This document shows, piece after piece, positions 60,188 through 64,000 of a stretch of DNA of 64,000 nucleotides. Location: the NCBI GenBank assembly GCA_020698575.1, contig CM036251.1, positions 1,630,288 to 1,694,287 on the forward strand, written 5' to 3'. This DNA is from Bostrychus sinensis (lineage: Eukaryota; Chordata; Actinopteri; Gobiiformes; Eleotridae). The first letter of the stretch is position 1; each line of letters begins with the position of its first letter. The notes below the pieces were generated by a model, which had not been told where the DNA came from, did no database searches, and saw only the letters and a program-made list of their open reading frames with translations. The position numbers and the translations under genes are program-made.

Positions 60188-60342
60188 CAGGTCTAAGGTC
60201 AGGTCTGAGGACAGGTCTAAGATCAGGTCTGAGGACAGGTCTAAGATCAGGTCTGAGGACAGGTCTAAGATCAGGTCTGAGGACAGGTCTAAGATCAGGT
60301 CTGAGGACAGGTCTAAGATCAGGTCTGAGGACAGGTCTAAGG
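60188..60342 (+). repeat. 24-bp repeat (AGGTCTAAGATC AGGTCTGAGGAC), about 6.5 units
   Basis: Two related 12-bp halves, each starting AGGTCT as in the CTAAACCAGGT form of the 11-mer. Because 24 is a multiple of 3, frames such as RSEDRSKI stay open. Confidence 0.95.
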
Positions 60343-60958
60343 TATTTTGTGGTTGTTAAATTTTAACAAAATACAAACAATACAAGTTAAAGTCTCTTTA
60401 AACCTGAGGTGCGTTGCTCTGAGGTGAAGTCTGCCCGGCGACAGGGACTTCCCCCTCAGCGCGGCCTCTGATTGGTGGATTTAAAACTCTGAGAGCCGTG
60501 TCTGACAGGAAGTAAAGCTGTGTAATCTGCTCTGACAGATTTATATTCAGCTGAAGGCTCTGCCTCACACTCACTGTGTGCAACAGCTCTGCCTAAACAC
60601 AGAGAATAAAACCACTGACAGAGAATAAAACCACTGACAGAAAATAAAACCAGTGACAACCAGAACTGAGAGGGCAGGGTTTGCATTTTTAAACATGAGG
60701 ACAGCTCAAGACAATATCTGTGTTTCTTGTTGCTGGAATGTTGTTGTTTTTTAGGAGTGAGAGGAGATAAGGGCCTAGTTTCATTAAAAGTCGCTGCCAT
60801 GCGTTTAGTTTAAGGTAAAGTTTATTAGCGTCTGTCACAGAGAGACAAGGTCCTTCACAGATTAAAAACACAAAGGAACAATGACATTCAATCAAATATA
60901 AACATACTGCACAACACACGGGAACAGTGGTATCAGCAGCTCACAGAAAACCTGTACA
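60343..60958. other. intron 3 stretch without recognised genes
   Basis: Contains a triplicated ACAGAGAATAAAACCACTG block (about 60598-60655). No exon is seen. Confidence 0.45.
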
Positions 60959-61753
60959 AATCTCTTTAGCTCTCTGTAGCTCCCTGTAGCTCTTTGTAGG
61001 TCTCTGTAGCTCCCTGTAGCTCTCTGTAGCTCTCTGTAGCCCTCTGTAGCCCTCTGTAGCCCTCTTTAGCTCTCTTTAGCTCTCTATAGCGCTCTTTAGC
61101 ACTCTGTAGCTCTCTGTAGCACTCTTTAGCACTCTGTAGCTCTCTGTAGCACTCTTTAGCTCTCTGTAGCTTTCTTTAGCTCTCTGTACCTCTCTTTAGC
61201 TCTCTGTAGCTTTCTTTAGCTCTCTGTACCTCTCTTTAGCTCCTGTAGCTTTCTTTAGCTCTCTGTAGCTCGCTGTACCTCTCTTTAGCTCTCTGTAGCG
61301 CTCTTTAGCTCTCTGTAGCTTTCTTTAGCTCTCTGTAGCTCTCGTTAGCTCTCGTTAGCTCTCTGTAGCTCTCTTTAGCACTCTGTAGCTCTCTGTATCT
61401 CTCTTTAGCTCTCTGTAGCTCTCTTTAGCTCTCTGTAGCTCTCTGTAGCTCTCTTTAGCACTCTGTAGCTCTCTGTAGCTCTCTGTAGCTCTCTGTAGCT
61501 TTCTTTAGCTCTCTGTAGCTCTCTGTAGCTCTCTTTAGCTCTCTGTAGCTCTCTTTAGCACTCTGTAGCTCTCTGTAGCACTCTTTAGCTCTCTGTAGCA
61601 CTCTTTAGCACTCTGTAGCTTTCTTTAGCTCTCTGTAGCACTCTTTAGCTCTCTTTAGCACTCTGTAGCTCTCTGTAGCACTCTTTAGCTCTCTGTAGCT
61701 CTCTTTAGCTCTCTGTAGCTCTCTTTAGCTCTCTGTAGCTCTCTTTAGCTCTT
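60959..61753 (+). repeat. 10-bp minisatellite (TAGCTCTCTG/TAGCTCTCTT), about 80 units
   Basis: Tandem copies with TAGCACTCTK, TAGCTTTCTT and TAGCCCTCTG variants. Mostly a clean 10-bp register. Confidence 0.95.
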
Positions 61754-61784
61754 CAGCACCAGGTTACTCCATCCATGGATTTTT

Positions 61785-62155
61785 TCTTCCCTGGTGGCAC
61801 TGAGCTTATTCCAAGAGGACAATGCCAGAATTCAGAGTGATTCAGGAGCATGAGACATCATTTTCACACATGGCCTGGTCCAGACCTGAACCCCACTGAG
61901 AATCTTTGGGATTAAGACTTCCTGTCCAAGCCACACACTAATATTTTGTTGGAGCTTTAGCTTTGATTACAGCTGCATTTGCTGGGGCGTCATTTTGATA
62001 AACTCCTGCAATGTCACAACAAATTCATTTTTCACCAAGATCTGGTATTGATGATGGCAGAGTTGGATCACTGTGCAAACTCTTCTCCAGCACATCCCAA
62101 AGATTCTCCATGGGGTTACACATTTTGAGCTCGATGAATCCTGGCTCCAGGCTGC
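61785..62155. pseudogene. Tc1-like transposase scraps, rearranged
   Basis: At about 61815-61920 the + strand has GAGGACAATGCCAG and then codons for GPDLNPTENLWD, the second catalytic aspartate region and C-terminal motif of Tc1 transposases. At about 61945-62150 the opposite strand of a similar element follows (CACATCCCAAAGATTCTCCA, GATGAATCCTGG). The two parts are inverted relative to each other. Confidence 0.65.
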
Positions 62156-62590
62156 ACAATAAATCACAAAATTATTGTTATCGCAATATCAGCAAACGCA
62201 ATATCTGTATCGCAAGAATCTAAATATATCGCAATAACACTGTGGTCTTTATCTGACAGAGATTTACACTGAAGAATCATTTTCCACCAGAGCCTTAAAA
62301 GAACATGTGTTGTGACTAAATAAAAATGTTTAAAAAGTCCAGTTTTAGTGGTAATTTAATTAATTTAGTCACAGCTTAGCCTTGTTTTATTCCTGGTTTA
62401 GTCTGTGTTAAGTTTTGATTTTTGACTTGTAAATACAGGAACTTACATTTTTGTGAAATGTAGTGAATTTAACTTACTATGTTCAAAAGTAGGCTCTATT
62501 TTCAAATATCGCAATAATATCGTTATCGCAATTTTCAACATAGTTATCGAATATCGCATGTTTTCTCCATATCCTGCAGCCCTAGCTCTT
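62156..62590 (-). mobile_element. dispersed AT-rich element, copy 3 (minus strand)
   Basis: Full reverse complement of the family at 16335 and 29495, ending CATATCCTGCAGCCCTA. It contains TTCCTGGTTTAGTCTG at about 62391, a single copy of the 11-mer. Confidence 0.75.
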
Positions 62591-62617
62591 ACCTTTTTTT
62601 TGGCCAGGCAGTGTATC

Positions 62618-62730
62618 TTAGCGTGTGTGTGTGCGTGTTTGTGTGTGTGCTGTGCGTGCGTGTGTGTGTGTGTGTGCTGTGCTGTGCGTGCATGTGCGTG
62701 TGTGTGTGTGTGCCTGCATGTGTGTGTGTT
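62618..62730 (+). repeat. TG-rich microsatellite
   Basis: Imperfect TGTG and TGCG repeat. Confidence 0.9.
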
Positions 62731-64000
62731 AGGTGTAAATCTTCATTAGGTTCAGCTCAGACCTCCACAGAGTTCACACTGAGGACACAGCGGCTCATTA
62801 AGAGGAATATTCACACAGGAGGGTCTGGTGTCTGAGAGAGGGGGCGGAGTCAGGGGCAGAGAGGGGGCGGAGTCAGGGGGGTTAAAGAGGGACACACTGG
62901 ATCATGGACTCGCACATTAATCCCAGTGAGACTGAGCTGTTAACATGAGACACACACGCACCAGGGTTTAGCTGCCGAAATATTAATCCTGGTTTAGTTC
63001 TGTTTCAGACCTGGTTTATTTTTGGTTTAGTCCTGGTTTAGACCTAATTTAGTAATGGTTTAGGTCTGGTTTAATCCTAGTTTAGTCCTGGTTTAGTTCT
63101 AGTTAATTTCTGGTTTAGTTCTAGTTCAGGCCTGGTTTAATTCTAGTTTAATCCTCATTTAGACCAGGTTTAGAGTCAGGTTTAGTCCAAGTCTAACCCT
63201 AAGATAAGCCTGTGTTAGTGAGTATAGTTGTTTTTTTTATGTTTACATTTAGACATATTTCACCCTTGGTTCAGTCCCAGTTTTGGCCCACTTTAGACCT
63301 AGTTTAGTTCTGGTTTTGTGTCGGTTTAGTCCTCGTTTAGACTTTGTTTATTTCTTATTTATTTCTATTTTAAATTTAGACATATTTCATCCTGGTTTAG
63401 GTCTTGGTTTAGTCCAGTGAGTCTTTGTTGAGCCCCATTTTATTTAGTCCTAATTGAGTTAAACCTTGACCTAAACCTTTAAACAGACTTTATCATTTAT
63501 ATTTTATACTTTATTTCTGTCCAATCATCTGCCTCCAAACCCTGTCCCTCTCTCTGTTGCCGGGTAGACTCTGTGTTTCCATCTTTACCCCGGTCCTGAG
63601 CTGAATTATCCATGAGTCTGTGCTGTTCCTCTGTCCCGGACACGGCTCTGTGGACCACTCACGGCTCTCTGCTCTTCCTCTGCCGGAGCACAAAGAGGGA
63701 AAATGTTGTGTTTTTAATGGGGATGGTTGGGTTTCTGGGGTAAACAGCAGCTAAAGTGTTGTCAGGTTAAATTTAGAACCAGGGCATGACCAGTGAAGCT
63801 GCAATTACAGGACTTTAAATAGAGCCGCCCTGCTTCCTGCTCACGACTCAGCAAATATTTAGGAAGGGGGCGTTTAAGTGGGTTCTGTTAATGTTTAAAG
63901 TGGTAAAACATAGAAGGAATAAAAAAGCTGCTGCTCTTTTATACATGCATTATGGTAATTTTTGTAGAACTAAACCAGCGCTAAACCAGGTCTAAGCCAG
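62731..64000. other. intron 3 stretch with decayed 11-mers; new array begins at window end
   Basis: A loose run of diverged CTGGTTTAG copies (about 62983-63460) looks like an old array. Two copies of a GAGGGGGCGGAGTCAGGGG block lie at about 62836-62880. From 63968 the CTAAACCAG form begins again and leaves the window. No exon is seen. Confidence 0.55.

Overview
The window looks like vertebrate, most likely teleost, nuclear DNA. The pointers are one split gene with canonical GT-AG introns, a CpG-rich first exon, tRNA-derived SINEs, CR1/Rex-type LINE remnants, a Penelope-like endonuclease remnant, Tc1/mariner copies and several inverted-repeat DNA elements. There are no bacterial-style genes. 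The species is not identified from the sequence.

The one gene I can support is the 5' part of a cttnbp2 (cortactin-binding protein 2) orthologue on the + strand. Exon 1 is 9801-9881, exon 2 is 26897-27004 and exon 3 is 59114-59341. All are phase 0 and together encode 139 residues of the conserved N-terminal coiled-coil region. Intron 1 is 17.0 kb and intron 2 is 32.1 kb; the rest of the gene lies beyond the window. Bases 1 to about 9400 are upstream sequence, and a CpG island spans about 9430-10110.

By my estimate about a third of the window is tandem minisatellite. The dominant family is an 11-bp unit (CCTGGTTTAGN and complement) forming at least 13 arrays in both orientations, about 10 kb in total. 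Other arrays have units of 37 bp (31.9-33.3 kb), 7 bp (33.9-39.9 kb, with 633-bp and 563-bp higher-order repeats), TG-rich 18 bp (44.4-45.8 kb), 9/18 bp (46.9-47.95 kb), 14 bp (53.3 kb), 15 bp (57.2-58.7 kb), 24 bp (60.2 kb) and 10 bp (61.0-61.75 kb). These arrays create very long open frames that are not genes.

The most striking structure follows exon 3. An 11-bp-register array begins at the splice donor and has repeatedly copied the end of the exon together with the donor, leaving six decoy 5' splice sites within 500 bp. Other leads are a higher-order period of 15-17 units (165-187 bp) in an 11-mer array, a dispersed element that carries one copy of the 11-mer, unit variants that read as CpG decay, and inverted repeats flanking exon 2.
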